From JBBRBB01 sp963830175 (GTDB taxonomy: Bacteria; Bacteroidota; Bacteroidia; Chitinophagales; Chitinophagaceae): a stretch of 64,000 nt of DNA. The translations under genes and the position numbers were made by a program. How positions within the stretch are numbered: the first letter of the stretch is position 1; every line of letters starts with the position of its first letter. The notes beneath the pieces are model-generated. The model was not told where the DNA came from. It searched no databases and saw only the letters and a list, made by a program, of their open reading frames with translations. This document shows positions 35,738-46,022 of the stretch, piece after piece. The stretch is taken from contig CAWHKV010000002.1 of assembly GCA_963830175.1 (NCBI GenBank), positions 186,001-250,000 on the forward strand, given 5' to 3'.

Positions 35738-38524
35738 ATGAGGAAACAATGTAAAGTTAGAGCAAAAATAATTTTTTCGGGGCTTGTGATTACACTTCTC
35801 CTACAGATAACGTTTCCACATAATGCTAACAGTAGCTGTGAAAGGTTTTTTCTCAAATCATTAACAGCCGTAAGCGATACCGTGCCTGTGCCCGATACCG
35901 GCATTATACAAAAAGATACCGTTCCGCAAACACCTTCAGACACACTTTCGCAACCTTTTATCACTCCTTTAATAACAGATACCCTTGTCAATTCAGATTC
36001 ATCCCGGAGAACTTCTATTGATACATTACTAATTTCAAGTGATTCCCTGGATGCGCCCATTACCTATGCAGCTGAAGATTCAGGAGTACTAATAATTTCA
36101 ACAAAAGAATTTATACTATATGGGAAAGCAAAGGTTGACTATAATGATATGTCGCTCGACGCGGGCACCATATTATTCGACCAGGCTTCTCAAATGGTAA
36201 AAGCCTATGGCGGTTCTGATACGGCCTCCACAGATCCCCTTAACAAAGCCAAAATAACACAGGCAGGTTCTGAGACCATTAGCGACTCCATCTTCTTTAA
36301 TTTAAAAACCCAGCGGGGGCTTACAAAGAACACATACTATAAGGAAGGGGAGATGTTTGTGAATGCTGAAATAATTAAAAAAATAAGTAAAGATGTGGCA
36401 TATGGATATCGTGCCCGGTTTACTACCTGTAATCTGGATACGCCGCACTTTGATATTCGCGCCAGAAAATTAAAGGTGATCAATAATAAAATAGCGGTAT
36501 CGGGTCCTGCCTTTCCTGAGTTTGAGGGAGTGCCCATGCCTATTGGAATTCCTTTTGGAATTTACCCTTTATACCGCGGAAGGCATTCGGGTGTGCTTAC
36601 ACCACAATATACTGCCAACCAAAGTTTCGGGCTGGGTCTTACTGGTTTAGGTTTCTACAAAGTATTGGGAGAATACTGGGATGTTACGGTGAGGTCTGAT
36701 ATTTATTCTTACGGCGGATATAACATATATGTACACCCCGAATATTTTAAGCGCTATAAATACCGGGGAAACCTCGACTTTAATTTTCAGCATACAAAAT
36801 TGCTGAATGCTTCAGGGCTTTCAAAGCAGGAGTTTACGGTAACCAATGGTTTCAATGTAACGTGGAGCCACTCCCAGGATACAAAGGCAAGACCCGGAAC
36901 ATCCTTCAGTGCGAATGTGCATGCGGGAAGTACTTCTTACAATTCACTGATTCCAAATAATGCTTTTCGCAATTATCAGAACCAATTGTATTCATCCATT
37001 ACTTACAGTAAAATGTGGAACCAGGGAAAATACAATTTAACAGTATCGGCAAATCATAATCAAAACAACAATCTCAGACTGGTAAATCTTAACCTGCCTA
37101 CGGTTACTTTTTCTGCAACTACTGTTTATCCATTTCAACCTAAAGAACAAATTGGTTCTGCCAAATGGTATGAAAAACTGGGCGTATCATACAATGGCAC
37201 CCTGCAAAACATTACTTCGTTTTACGATACTGCATTCAGCTTTAAACAATTATTAGACACCGCGCAATGGGGGGCTGAACATCATATACCGATTTCGCTT
37301 TCTTTACCTGCTTTTGGTCCATTTATAATTTCACCTTCTGTTTCTTATTCAGAAAAGTGGTACAGCCAGCGAACATTAAGAAAGTGGAACCCTGGCGGGC
37401 GCCGCTCAGATACGTTGTACTTGCCATACGCTCCATACCAGGTATATGAATATTTTGATAAAGGAAAGATTGATACCATTACCAACCGGGGATTTTATAC
37501 TGCAAGAGAAATGAGTTTTGGTGTAGCTATGAGTACGAGGATTTTCGGTACCGTTAATTTTAAAAAATCCAATGGGGTACAAGCCATCAGGCACGAAATT
37601 AAACCAAGCCTATCACTAAGTTATAAACCAGACCTGGTTCGAAATAATTACCAGGATGTACAGATAGATGCGGCCGGAACAATATACAGGTATTCTGAAC
37701 TTGGTGGTGTAGTAGGTTCTTACAGTGAGGGTGAATTTGGTGGTATTAGCTTTGGTGTTGACAACCTTTTTGAAATGAAGGTGAAAGATAAAAAAGACAC
37801 CTCTGCCGAATTAAAAAAAGTGCGGCTGATAGATGGATTGAGCCTTTCAGGCGGGTATAATATGATCGCCGACAGCCTAAACTGGAGTCCTGTGGGAATA
37901 AGCCTGCGAAGTACCCTGTTTAATAATGTGAACATTACCGGAACCACATCCATCGATCCTTACAACGTGGATTCTCTTGGCAGAAGAATAAATGACCTGT
38001 TGTGGAAACAAGGTAAACTTGGCCGCATTAACAGTGGAAGCCTTGCTATATCTACATCGCTAAGAAGCAAAGCAAAAGACCAGCGTACAGATGAACAGCG
38101 TTTAGCCGAAGACCAAACCCTTACACCTTACGAAGAACAACAACAGCTTGAATACATCAGGCAAAACCCTGCAGAATTTGTAGACTTTAATATTCCATGG
38201 TCGGTTAGTATTTCTTATTCCTTAAGTTTTTACAAAACCATTGCACCCGATGCGAAGTCGTTTATAACACAGGTTAACTCTAACATTAATCTAAATGGAG
38301 ATTTAAGCATCAGTCCTAAATGGAAAGTGGGTGGCGGCACCTATTTCGATTTTAAAACCCAACAACTACAGGCAGTAAGTCTTTTTTTAACGAGAGAAAT
38401 GCATTGCTGGCAAATGGCGATAAATATACAGGTGGGTCAGTTTAAATCTTTTAGTATAACACTTAATCCAAAATCAGGATTGCTGAGAGATCTTAAAATA
38501 AACAAACAATTTCTTCAGCGATAA
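35738..38524 (+). CDS. LptD-like outer-membrane LPS assembly protein
   Basis: Outer-membrane beta-barrel that inserts lipopolysaccharide into the outer leaflet. The chosen ATG at 35738 (MRKQCKVRAKIIFSGLVITL) gives about 928 residues with a signal peptide. An N-terminal OstA-like periplasmic part (about residues 100-230: YGKAKVDYNDMSLDAGTI) is followed by a long C-terminal barrel with many alternating aromatic strands, such as GEYWDVTVRSDIYSYGGYNI. In proteobacteria it works with LptE, which is not seen here. Its stop is one base from the convergent DUF6702-like gene. It sits beside the LptA-like gene, supporting the role. Confidence 0.85.
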   Translation: MRKQCKVRAKIIFSGLVITLLLQITFPHNANSSCERFFLKSLTAVSDTVPVPDTGIIQKDTVPQTPSDTLSQPFITPLITDTLVNSDSSRRTSIDTLLISSDSLDAPITYAAEDSGVLIISTKEFILYGKAKVDYNDMSLDAGTILFDQASQMVKAYGGSDTASTDPLNKAKITQAGSETISDSIFFNLKTQRGLTKNTYYKEGEMFVNAEIIKKISKDVAYGYRARFTTCNLDTPHFDIRARKLKVINNKIAVSGPAFPEFEGVPMPIGIPFGIYPLYRGRHSGVLTPQYTANQSFGLGLTGLGFYKVLGEYWDVTVRSDIYSYGGYNIYVHPEYFKRYKYRGNLDFNFQHTKLLNASGLSKQEFTVTNGFNVTWSHSQDTKARPGTSFSANVHAGSTSYNSLIPNNAFRNYQNQLYSSITYSKMWNQGKYNLTVSANHNQNNNLRLVNLNLPTVTFSATTVYPFQPKEQIGSAKWYEKLGVSYNGTLQNITSFYDTAFSFKQLLDTAQWGAEHHIPISLSLPAFGPFIISPSVSYSEKWYSQRTLRKWNPGGRRSDTLYLPYAPYQVYEYFDKGKIDTITNRGFYTAREMSFGVAMSTRIFGTVNFKKSNGVQAIRHEIKPSLSLSYKPDLVRNNYQDVQIDAAGTIYRYSELGGVVGSYSEGEFGGISFGVDNLFEMKVKDKKDTSAELKKVRLIDGLSLSGGYNMIADSLNWSPVGISLRSTLFNNVNITGTTSIDPYNVDSLGRRINDLLWKQGKLGRINSGSLAISTSLRSKAKDQRTDEQRLAEDQTLTPYEEQQQLEYIRQNPAEFVDFNIPWSVSISYSLSFYKTIAPDAKSFITQVNSNINLNGDLSISPKWKVGGGTYFDFKTQQLQAVSLFLTREMHCWQMAINIQVGQFKSFSITLNPKSGLLRDLKINKQFLQR

Positions 38525-38525
38525 G

Positions 38526-39017
38526 CTATTTAATTTCAAAGAGGGCGTGGGTTTCAGGATAATTTAGTTTGGTTGAATGTTCTTTTCCTTCTGCGTGAAT
38601 GTCAATTAAATTTATCTGCTCTTTTGTAAGGTCGAATAGCAGGGAGTTTTCAAATTCAACTAATTTAAAATCTTTAATGCCTTCAATAGTAAAGTAAGAC
38701 CATATGTTTTCATTCTCAGGTTCGAACCCTTCGAAATGAAGCGGGTAACTTTTACCATTTACTTTAATTTTTAAATGATCGTTTACGTAATTATCTATTA
38801 ATTCTTTTACATCCCCCTCATTTTCGGGGTGTAAAATGTCTAATTTTCCTGCGTAGTTTTTTCTTAAAACATTTTCAAGATCATCTGTAAATATTCTAAC
38901 ACTCACTTCAACCTGGTCTTCTTCATTATTATAATGCACATCTGTTAATGAAACAAAAAGTGGATGTGTAAGTTGCATGGCGGCTATCATAAACCATTGA
39001 AACATTATATTTACCAT
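38526..39017 (-). CDS. DUF6702-like hypothetical protein
   Basis: A 163-residue protein with an uncleaved-looking hydrophobic start, then HPLFVSLTDVHYNNEEDQVE and VRIFTDDLENVLRKNYAGKLD, matching a Bacteroidota domain family of unknown function as I recall it. The remainder is a beta-rich domain (HFEGFEPENENIWSYFTIEG). It is probably periplasmic. The true start may be a downstream ATG at or near residue 5, since the first residues MVNI are atypical. It is tail-to-tail with the LptD-like gene. Confidence 0.65.
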   Translation of the reverse strand: MVNIMFQWFMIAAMQLTHPLFVSLTDVHYNNEEDQVEVSVRIFTDDLENVLRKNYAGKLDILHPENEGDVKELIDNYVNDHLKIKVNGKSYPLHFEGFEPENENIWSYFTIEGIKDFKLVEFENSLLFDLTKEQINLIDIHAEGKEHSTKLNYPETHALFEIK

Positions 39018-39104
39018 TTACCAATTGAATTTTGTACAGCAAATCTGCGCTTTAATTTGCATAACCTTAATCAAATCATATACAAATTGAGGTTAAAAGC
39101 ATTC

Positions 39105-39133
39105 AGCAAGTAACTTGCTATACTGTACTTTTG
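39105..39133 (+). promoter_or_regulatory. Predicted M1 peptidase promoter with inverted repeat
   Basis: TACTTTTG at 39126-39133 fits the -7 consensus. The -33 region is occupied by a perfect inverted repeat AGCAAG/CTTGCT (39105-39119, 3-base spacer), a candidate operator. The ATG follows 25 bases after the -7 element. Confidence 0.4.
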
Positions 39134-39157
39134 AAACAAACAGAAAATTACTAAAAA

Positions 39158-41545
39158 ATGAAAAGAATTGTTTTAGTTGCGCTGGGAATTTTTCCTGCTT
39201 TATTCGTTTTTTCGCAAGACATACAAAATAACCCCAACAGTAATCATGGAAATAAGTTTGAACAGTTAGGTACCACACTGCCCGATCCGAATGTTTACCG
39301 TACAGCCAGCGGTGCACCAGGGCCTGAGTATTGGCAACAGCGTTGTGATTATGATATCAAGTGTACGCTGGATGAAAAAAACTTAACGCTTACCGGTAGC
39401 GAAACACTCACCTATTTAAATAGCTCCCCAAACCCCTTAAGTTATTTATGGCTTCAATTGGATGAAAACGAGCACAGCTCGGTTAACAACGCTAATTACC
39501 AGGATATATCTTCCATGCCAAAAAGCCTCAATCTTAATAATTTGGAAATGATGGATCAGCAAAAGACCGATAATGGTTATGGCGATATCATCACCTCTTT
39601 AAAAGATGCTTCAGGCAAAGACATTCCCTATACCATTAATAAAACAATGATGCGGGTAGATCTTTCAACTCCATTAAAACCCGGTCAGCAATTTGTTTTT
39701 AAAATAGACTGGCATTATAAGATAGCTGACAGGTTTAAGTACGGCGGTCGCGGCGGTTACGAATATTTTCCTGAAGACGGCAATTATCTTTTTACCATTA
39801 CCCAGTGGTTTCCCCGCATGTGCGTTTACAGCGATTTCCAGGGATGGCAGAATCACCAATTCACGGGCAGGGGCGAATTCGCCTTAACCTTTGGCAATTA
39901 TAAAGTACAAATGACAGTACCAGCAGATCATGTTGTTGGTTCAACAGGCGAATGCCAGAATTACCAACAAGTGCTGGATGCAACACATTACAGCAGGTGG
40001 CAAAAAGCGCAAACAGTAAAAGAACCGCTGGAGATATTTACCCTGGATGAAGCACGCAATGCAGAAAAACAAAAAAGTGCAGCAACAAAAACATGGATTT
40101 TTAAAGCCACCAATGTAAGGGACTTTGCATGGACAAGCAGCCGCAAATTTATTTGGGATGCCATGCCTACTTATGTTGAGGGTAAAAAGATTATGTGCAT
40201 GAGCTTTTATGGAAAAGAAGCATATGGTTTGTACCGGAAATATTCAACAAAACTGGTGGCGCATACCATTCAGTCGTACTCACATTTTACCATTCCTTAC
40301 CCATACCCTGTAGCGCAAAGTGTAGAAGCCAGTAATGGTATGGAGTATCCCATGATATGTTTTAATTATGGAAGAACAGAAAGCGATGGCACGTACAGCG
40401 AATCAACAAAAAATGGAATGATCGGTGTTATAATTCACGAGGTTGGTCATAACTTTTTCCCCATGATCGTTAACAGCGATGAGCGCCAGTGGTCGTGGAT
40501 GGATGAAGGCTTAAACACCTTTGTAGAATACCTTACTGAAGAGTTATACGACAATAAATTTCCCTCCCGCCGTGGCCCGGCATTTACTATTGCAGATTAC
40601 ATGAAACTGCCTAAAGACCAGCTAGAACCAATAATGACAAACAGCGAAAACATTATTCAGTTTGGTCCCAATGCCTATTCAAAACCAGCTACTGCATTAA
40701 ATATTTTACGTGAAACCGTAATGGGCAGAGAGTTGTTTGATTTTGCGTTTAAAACATATGCAGAACGCTGGGCATTTAAACATCCTACACCTGCAGACCT
40801 GTTCAGAACAATGGAAGATGCAAGTGGCGAAGACCTTGACTGGTTTTGGAGGGGATGGTTTTTTGGTATAGACCCGGTGGATATAGCCATAGACAGCGTT
40901 AAGGCATACCAGGTTGACCTGAATGCAGAATTGAAACCCATAATGCCATTTGGAAAATTGAACCCGGACAGCACGCGTAATATCGATGCACCTTCGATCA
41001 ATTCTTTCGACGACATTTCCAAGATCAGGAACCGCAACGATGCCAATATAAAATTTTTAACCGATGTTGATACCACCCTCAGGGATTTTTACTGGCGCTA
41101 TGGCAGGGGAATAGAAGCGTATGATTCTACTTTCAAATACAAAGTATCGCCTATGCCATTTGAAAACATAGACGAAGCCAAAAAGCAATATTATGCGGGC
41201 AAATATTTTTACGAAGTGTCGCTTTCAAATAAAGGCGGGCTGGTTATGCCGGTAATCCTGATGTGGACCTTCGCCGACGGAACTGTTGAAACAGATCGTA
41301 TACCCGCGCAGATATGGCGCAAAAACGAAAAGAAAATAAGCAAGGTCTTTATGAAAGATAAAGAAGCGATATCTGTTCGCCTCGACCCTATGCGCGAAAC
41401 TGCGGATATTGATGAAAGCAATAATACTTTTCCTTCTATTGAAACGCCCAGCAAACTTTCCCTTTACAAATTAAAGCAATCTGTACGTGGTCAGTCGCAG
41501 GGTTTAAACCCCATGCAAAAGGCAAATAAAAAGGAAATTGAATAA
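39158..41545 (+). CDS. M1 family metallopeptidase (aminopeptidase-like)
   Basis: A secreted zinc peptidase of 795 residues with a signal peptide (about residues 1-20, ending FSQ). The zinc motif HEVGH is at residues 427-431 and the third ligand Glu is about residue 450 in WSWMDEGLNTF. An upstream GMEYPM (about 394-399) takes the place of the aminopeptidase GAMEN motif. The N-terminal domain (YDIKCTLDEKNLTLTGSETL) matches the M1 beta-sandwich. It probably digests peptides in the periplasm or outside. A bidirectional terminator follows. Confidence 0.9.
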   Translation: MKRIVLVALGIFPALFVFSQDIQNNPNSNHGNKFEQLGTTLPDPNVYRTASGAPGPEYWQQRCDYDIKCTLDEKNLTLTGSETLTYLNSSPNPLSYLWLQLDENEHSSVNNANYQDISSMPKSLNLNNLEMMDQQKTDNGYGDIITSLKDASGKDIPYTINKTMMRVDLSTPLKPGQQFVFKIDWHYKIADRFKYGGRGGYEYFPEDGNYLFTITQWFPRMCVYSDFQGWQNHQFTGRGEFALTFGNYKVQMTVPADHVVGSTGECQNYQQVLDATHYSRWQKAQTVKEPLEIFTLDEARNAEKQKSAATKTWIFKATNVRDFAWTSSRKFIWDAMPTYVEGKKIMCMSFYGKEAYGLYRKYSTKLVAHTIQSYSHFTIPYPYPVAQSVEASNGMEYPMICFNYGRTESDGTYSESTKNGMIGVIIHEVGHNFFPMIVNSDERQWSWMDEGLNTFVEYLTEELYDNKFPSRRGPAFTIADYMKLPKDQLEPIMTNSENIIQFGPNAYSKPATALNILRETVMGRELFDFAFKTYAERWAFKHPTPADLFRTMEDASGEDLDWFWRGWFFGIDPVDIAIDSVKAYQVDLNAELKPIMPFGKLNPDSTRNIDAPSINSFDDISKIRNRNDANIKFLTDVDTTLRDFYWRYGRGIEAYDSTFKYKVSPMPFENIDEAKKQYYAGKYFYEVSLSNKGGLVMPVILMWTFADGTVETDRIPAQIWRKNEKKISKVFMKDKEAISVRLDPMRETADIDESNNTFPSIETPSKLSLYKLKQSVRGQSQGLNPMQKANKKEIE

Positions 41546-41566
41546 AAAATATATGCACAAAAAAAA

Positions 41567-41590
41567 GCCCTGCAATTGCGGGGCTTTTTT
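41567..41590. terminator. Bidirectional intrinsic terminator
   Basis: GCCCTGC (41567-41573) pairs with GCGGGGC (41578-41584) around AATT, with a T-run (41585-41590) on the right and an A-run on the left. It can end both the M1 peptidase and the convergent MORN-like gene. Confidence 0.85.
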
Positions 41591-41593
41591 AAT

Positions 41594-42307
41594 TTAATTA
41601 ATTCCGGTTTGACCGTCTCTCACTTTTATTTTCTTTTTATTACTGTTCTTCTTTTCATATAACAAAACCTCTGCGGGTTTGTTTTTATTAACAATGGCAC
41701 TGTCAATATTCGCAATAATAACTGTAGAGTCCATGTTGGCTGCGGCTTTGGCAGCATCCAGTTTTTTCTGTTTAAGCGGGTCAATCAATTCATCCATCAC
41801 ATAATCTTCCTTTTTAATAATAAAACCGTGGGAGGCATCGTAATATTCCCACGTGCCCTGCCTTACACTAAAGGTTTCAGCCCGCATTAAACGCTGGGTA
41901 ATTTTATCGGGGTTTTGAAGATCGTAAACAGCCACTGTATCGTACGGCGATTTCGGGTCAATTGCTTTCCAGCTTTCTTTTCTTATCGGTCCTTCCACTG
42001 TAAAGTATTCGTTTATGCCATCTTTGTATCCCCACTTATAATTTTCAATGGCCAAAACATCGCCAACCAGGTTAAAACGTATCCATTTACCTTCTTTCTT
42101 ATCATCGGTATAAAAACCTTCTTCTTTAAAACCCGGTTCGCCACGTAAAGGGGCAACGGTAATTTTCCACTTACCCTGCTTCATGTTTTTAACATCGGTA
42201 CAATTTATTTTTTCTTTTGTTTTTGGGTCAGTTTCCGATGTCTTGCACTGGCTGAATGCAGGAGCCGCCACAAATAAAAAAGCCATAAAAAATAAGCGTG
42301 TCATCAT
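41594..42307 (-). CDS. Secreted protein with MORN-like repeats
   Basis: A 237-residue protein with a signal peptide (about residues 1-19, ending AFSQ). Several short units, KQGKWKITVAPLRGEPGFKEEGFY, DDKKEGKWIRFNLVGDVLAIE, GYKDGINEYF and RQGTWEYYDASHGFI (each given in part), have the G-x-W/Y pattern of MORN or YwqK-type repeats. Such repeats often lie in exported proteins of unknown function. The C-terminal part is polar and Lys-rich. I cannot assign a role. Confidence 0.65.
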   Translation of the reverse strand: MMTRLFFMAFLFVAAPAFSQCKTSETDPKTKEKINCTDVKNMKQGKWKITVAPLRGEPGFKEEGFYTDDKKEGKWIRFNLVGDVLAIENYKWGYKDGINEYFTVEGPIRKESWKAIDPKSPYDTVAVYDLQNPDKITQRLMRAETFSVRQGTWEYYDASHGFIIKKEDYVMDELIDPLKQKKLDAAKAAANMDSTVIIANIDSAIVNKNKPAEVLLYEKKNSNKKKIKVRDGQTGIN

Positions 42308-42418
42308 AAGTAATGAAGGTAACGCTTATAAAAAGTAAATGCTTTTATGTACCCGGCTGCAACTAAATTTTAAGCTTTTGTTGCGTCGCACACTTGTACT
42401 GTATATAGTTAGGGTTCT

Positions 42419-42840
42419 TTAATGGTCTTTGTTAAAATAATGAAGTGCAAGTTCGTAGCCTTTTAATCCCAGTCCCGAAATAGTGCCTTTTGCCTTGGCT
42501 GATATATAGGACAGTTTCCGGAAATCTTCTCTTGCGAAAATATTGCTGATGTGCACTTCAACTACAGGGGCCTTTATGGCTGCAATAGCATCTCCAATGG
42601 CTACGAAGTGTGGGTATAGCCACCGGGGTTAATAATGATGCCATCAAAATCAAAACCCACTTGTTGTATGGCATTGATCAGCTCACCTTCTATATTGCTT
42701 TGATAATAATCGAATGTAATATCAGAATACTTTTTTCTAAGGTGTTGAAGATAATCTTCAAAGGTTTCTGCGCCGTAAATGCCTGGCTCTCTTTTGCCCA
42801 GGAGATTTAAATTAGGTCCGTTAATAATAGCGATCTTCAT
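42419..42840 (-). pseudogene. aroQ: Type II 3-dehydroquinate dehydratase, one frameshift
   Basis: Third step of the shikimate pathway. The N-terminal frame reads INGPNLNLLGKREPGIYG, with the catalytic Tyr at about residue 22, to NPGGYTHTS and then stops at 42601. One base later the frame continues VAIGDAIAAI, VVEVHISNIFAREDFRKLSY and ends HYFNKDH at 42419, with the catalytic His in EVHISN. A single missing G at about 42604 restores 141 codons. The fragments together are complete, so sequence error or a very recent mutation is likely. Confidence 0.9.
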
Positions 42841-42861
42841 AAAATAAAACTACGTTTTGTT

Positions 42862-44692
42862 TTACCATCCAATGCCGTAATCTTCACCATGATTACTGCT
42901 TCCACCCCAGAAACTGCCATGTTCCCAATCAAAATAAATGGCATTAATCGGTCCTGATGTACGTTCTTCAAATTCCATTTTATATCCCATCTTCTTCAAT
43001 TCTTTACGCGTAAAATCGGGTATGTCTTCGTTCAACACAATTTCACCCGGTTTGGGCTTGCGGTCTTCCCCACCTAATGATAAATATAATTGCGATGTAT
43101 TAAAGTTTGGTGCTTCTGTAGCCTCCTGAACCGTCATGCCAAACTCAACCATGTTTAGAAAAAATTGCAGCAGGTTTTGATCTTGTGTATCGCCACCCTG
43201 TACTGCAAAAGACAAATAGGGTTTGCCATCTTTCAGGGCAAGGGTAGGTGTTAAAGTAACACGCGGACGCTTTCCCGGTTCAACAATATTGTATGGATTC
43301 AGCGATGAGTCCGTATCAAAACTTTGCATGCGCTGGCTCATGCCCACACCGGTATTACCAGCAATGGTTGCAGGTATCCACCCGCCGCTGGGTGTAATAG
43401 AAACCACCCATCCATCTTTGTCGGCTGCCTCTACCGAGGTTGTTCCGCGCCATAACTGCGCAAAATATTCATCATCAGGCCGTGTATTTGAAACAAAACC
43501 TTTGTTTTTTAAGAATGACATATAGGGATTGACTTTCCCTTCAAAAGGGTAGGGGTCACCGGGGCCTGCATTCTCATTATTCTTCTCAAAAGTTATTTGC
43601 TGCGCCCTTTGTTTGCCATACTCTTTAGAAAGTAAACCTTTCATAGGTTCTTCAGGGGCATAGTAAGGATCGCCGTAATAAAAATCCCTGTCTGCAAAAG
43701 AAAGATTCATGGCCTGGTAAAGCGTATGTATGTATTTAGATGAATTATAACCCATTCCCTTTAAATCAAAATTCTCAAGTATGTTCAGCGCCTGCAACAT
43801 TACCGGTCCTTGTGTCCACTGCTGCAGCTTGTAAACATCTATGCCTTTATAATTTATTTTAAGCGGTTCTTCAATAATTACTTTCCATTTTGCAAGGTCG
43901 TTCAAAGTGATAAGACCACCCTGTTCCGTACATCCCCGCACGAACTCTGCAGCAATATCCCCGGTATAAAATCGATCATTGGCAGCGTAGATCGCCTCTT
44001 TTCTTGTTTTGCCTTTTTTTAATGCTGCTGTTTCTGCCTCAACCATTTTAGTAAGTGTTTGAAGCAAATCTTTTTGCATGAAAATTTCACCTGCTTCAGG
44101 TGCTTCTCTTTGCTCATTGTAGTGCGGAAGAAAAACCTGTTTTAGAATATGGCCATTCCTTGATCATGGCTTTATTCCGCTCTATACTGTTTGCGGTTTC
44201 TGCATCTATCGGATAGCCTTCTGCCAACTGCATGGCAGGTAGCAACACTTCTTTTAAACTCATGGTTCCATATTCGGCAAGCATGGTGCATAAGCCTCCT
44301 GGTGTACCAGGGGTAACAGCTGCCAGGGGACCATACTGCGGCGGATATTTCATTCCTTTCTCCCTGAAAAAATCAGCTGTTGCGCCTGTGGGCGCAACCC
44401 CAAGGGCATTTATTGCAATTACCTTTTTTGTTTTGGGATTGTAAATGAGAGCCTGGGTTTCCCCGCCCCAGCTTAATACATCCCACATGGTGCAGGTAGC
44501 CGCCAGCATAGAACAGGCGGCATCTACCGCATTGCCTCCTTTATTAAAGATCATTGAACCAGCCTCTGCAGCTAGGGGTTTGCCGGTAATAGCCATCCAG
44601 TTTTTACCGTGCAACGGTGGTTTTTGGGTTTTTTGGCTGAAGACTTGTAACCCTGAGAATAACAAGAAAATAATTATTCCAATCAATCGCAT
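42862..44692 (-). pseudogene. Gamma-glutamyltransferase family protein, one frameshift
   Basis: Ntn-hydrolase that transfers gamma-glutamyl groups, secreted to the periplasm. The N-terminal fragment (44692-44114) has a signal peptide and GGNAVDAACSMLAATCTMWD. The remainder (from about 44136) contains the autoprocessing nucleophile segment WRGTTSVEAADKDGW and GNTGVGMSQRM. One extra A in the AAAA run near 44136-44139 shifts the frame; removing it gives KQVFLPHYNEQREAP and a continuous protein of about 610 residues. The usual TTH motif after the nucleophile reads TTSVE, a divergent branch. A second, canonical-looking paralogue begins at 63426. Confidence 0.85.
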
Positions 44693-44737
44693 AATGCCTG
44701 TTTTATGCTTAAAGTTATGGAGTTATTAAGAAGCAAA

Positions 44738-44763
44738 AAAGCCGCTAATTACTTAACGGCTTT
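44738..44763 (-). terminator. Terminator downstream of carA
   Basis: AAAGCCG (44738-44744) pairs with CGGCTTT (44757-44763), extended by TAA/TTA with one mismatch. On the minus strand a T-run follows. It marks the end of the infA-carA transcript. Confidence 0.65.
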
Positions 44764-44785
44764 AATAATATAAATGATTTGTATT

Positions 44786-45894
44786 TTAATTTTTGTGTGC
44801 TTTTATAAGGTCGATAAAATCATCAAATAAATACCGGGCATCGTGTGGTCCCGGCGTGCTTTCGGGGTGGTACTGTACACTGAATGCAGGCTTGTTTTTT
44901 ACCCTGATACCTTCAATACTTTCATCGTTCAGATTTACATGGGTTATTTCAATACCGGCATGATTTCTCACTGCTTCCGGATCAACACCAAAACCATGAT
45001 TTTGGGTTGTGATTTCGCATTTGCCTGTAAGAAGATTTTTTACCGGGTGATTTAAGCCCCTGTGGCCATGGTGCATTTTAAACGTAGGAATATCGTTTGC
45101 CAGCGCCAGTAACTGATGACCTAAACAAATACCAAACAACGGTTTTTCATCTTTCAACAATTCTTTTACGGTGTCCACTGCATAACCCATAGCCGCAGGG
45201 TCTCCAGGTCCGTTGGAAATAAAATATCCATCTGCATTAAATTCTTTCACACGGCTTGCAGGGGTTTTTGCCGGATGCACTTTTACATAAGCACCGCGCT
45301 CAACCATACAATTAATGATGTTTTGTTTAATGCCATAATCCATAACCGCAATTCGAATATTTGCATTTGGATCCCCGGCAGTATACTCTTCTTCTGGTAC
45401 TTACAACGCTGGCTAATTCCAGCCCCGCCATACAGGGTACTTTTTTTAATTCTTCTTTCAGTTTGTCTACGTCTAAAATTTCAGATGAAACAATGCAGTT
45501 CATCGCGCCTCTGGTGCGAACATGTTCAACCAAAGCGCGTGTATCTATATTCTCAATGGCTACAATATCGTTTTGTTTCAAATAATCATCTAGCCCGTGT
45601 GTTGCCTGGTACCGCGAAAAACGGTCTTCCAGGTTCCTGCCAATTAAGGCTTTGATCTTTACCGTAGAACTTTCCATATCTACGTTTATTAACCCCATAA
45701 TTACCCGTGTGCACATTGTTCATTATAAGTACCTGGCCGTAATAACTGGGGTCTGTAAAAACTTCCTGGTAGCCAGTCATACCGGTGTTAAAACATAACT
45801 CGCCTGTAGCGGTGCCTATTTTGCCAAAAGCTGAACCATAAAATACATTTCCATCTTCCAGAACTAAAATGGCTTGTTGTGCTTGGTGGGACAT
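44786..45894 (-). pseudogene. carA: Carbamoyl-phosphate synthase small subunit, two frameshifts
   Basis: The glutaminase subunit that feeds ammonia to CarB for arginine and pyrimidine synthesis. Three frames add up to the full protein. The N-terminal part has NTGMTGYQEVFTDPSYYGQV. The middle has NIDTRALVEHVRTRGAMNC. The C-terminal amidotransferase has LFGICLGHQLLAL (nucleophile Cys) and SVQYHPESTPGPHDA (His and Glu). One extra G in GGGG near 45688 and one extra base near 45393 (AGAAGAAG) restore about 368 residues. It directly follows rplQ, its usual Bacteroidota place. Loss of carA would normally cause auxotrophy. Confidence 0.9.
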
Positions 45895-45973
45895 GCTGAT
45901 AATTTGAGTGCAAAAAAAGGAAAATTCATCGTTAACAGGCTGCTATTTTCTCACAATATTTATATAACAAAAA

Positions 45974-45999
45974 AAGCGGGATCAATTTCGATCCCGCTT
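45974..45999 (-). terminator. Terminator downstream of rplQ
   Basis: AAGCGGGATC (45974-45983) and GATCCCGCTT (45990-45999) form a perfect 10-base stem with a 6-base loop. On the minus strand it is followed by a T-run, so most transcripts probably end before carA, which would need read-through or its own promoter. Confidence 0.85.
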
Positions 46000-46022
46000 G
46001 TGTATTCATTTTATAATTAGTC

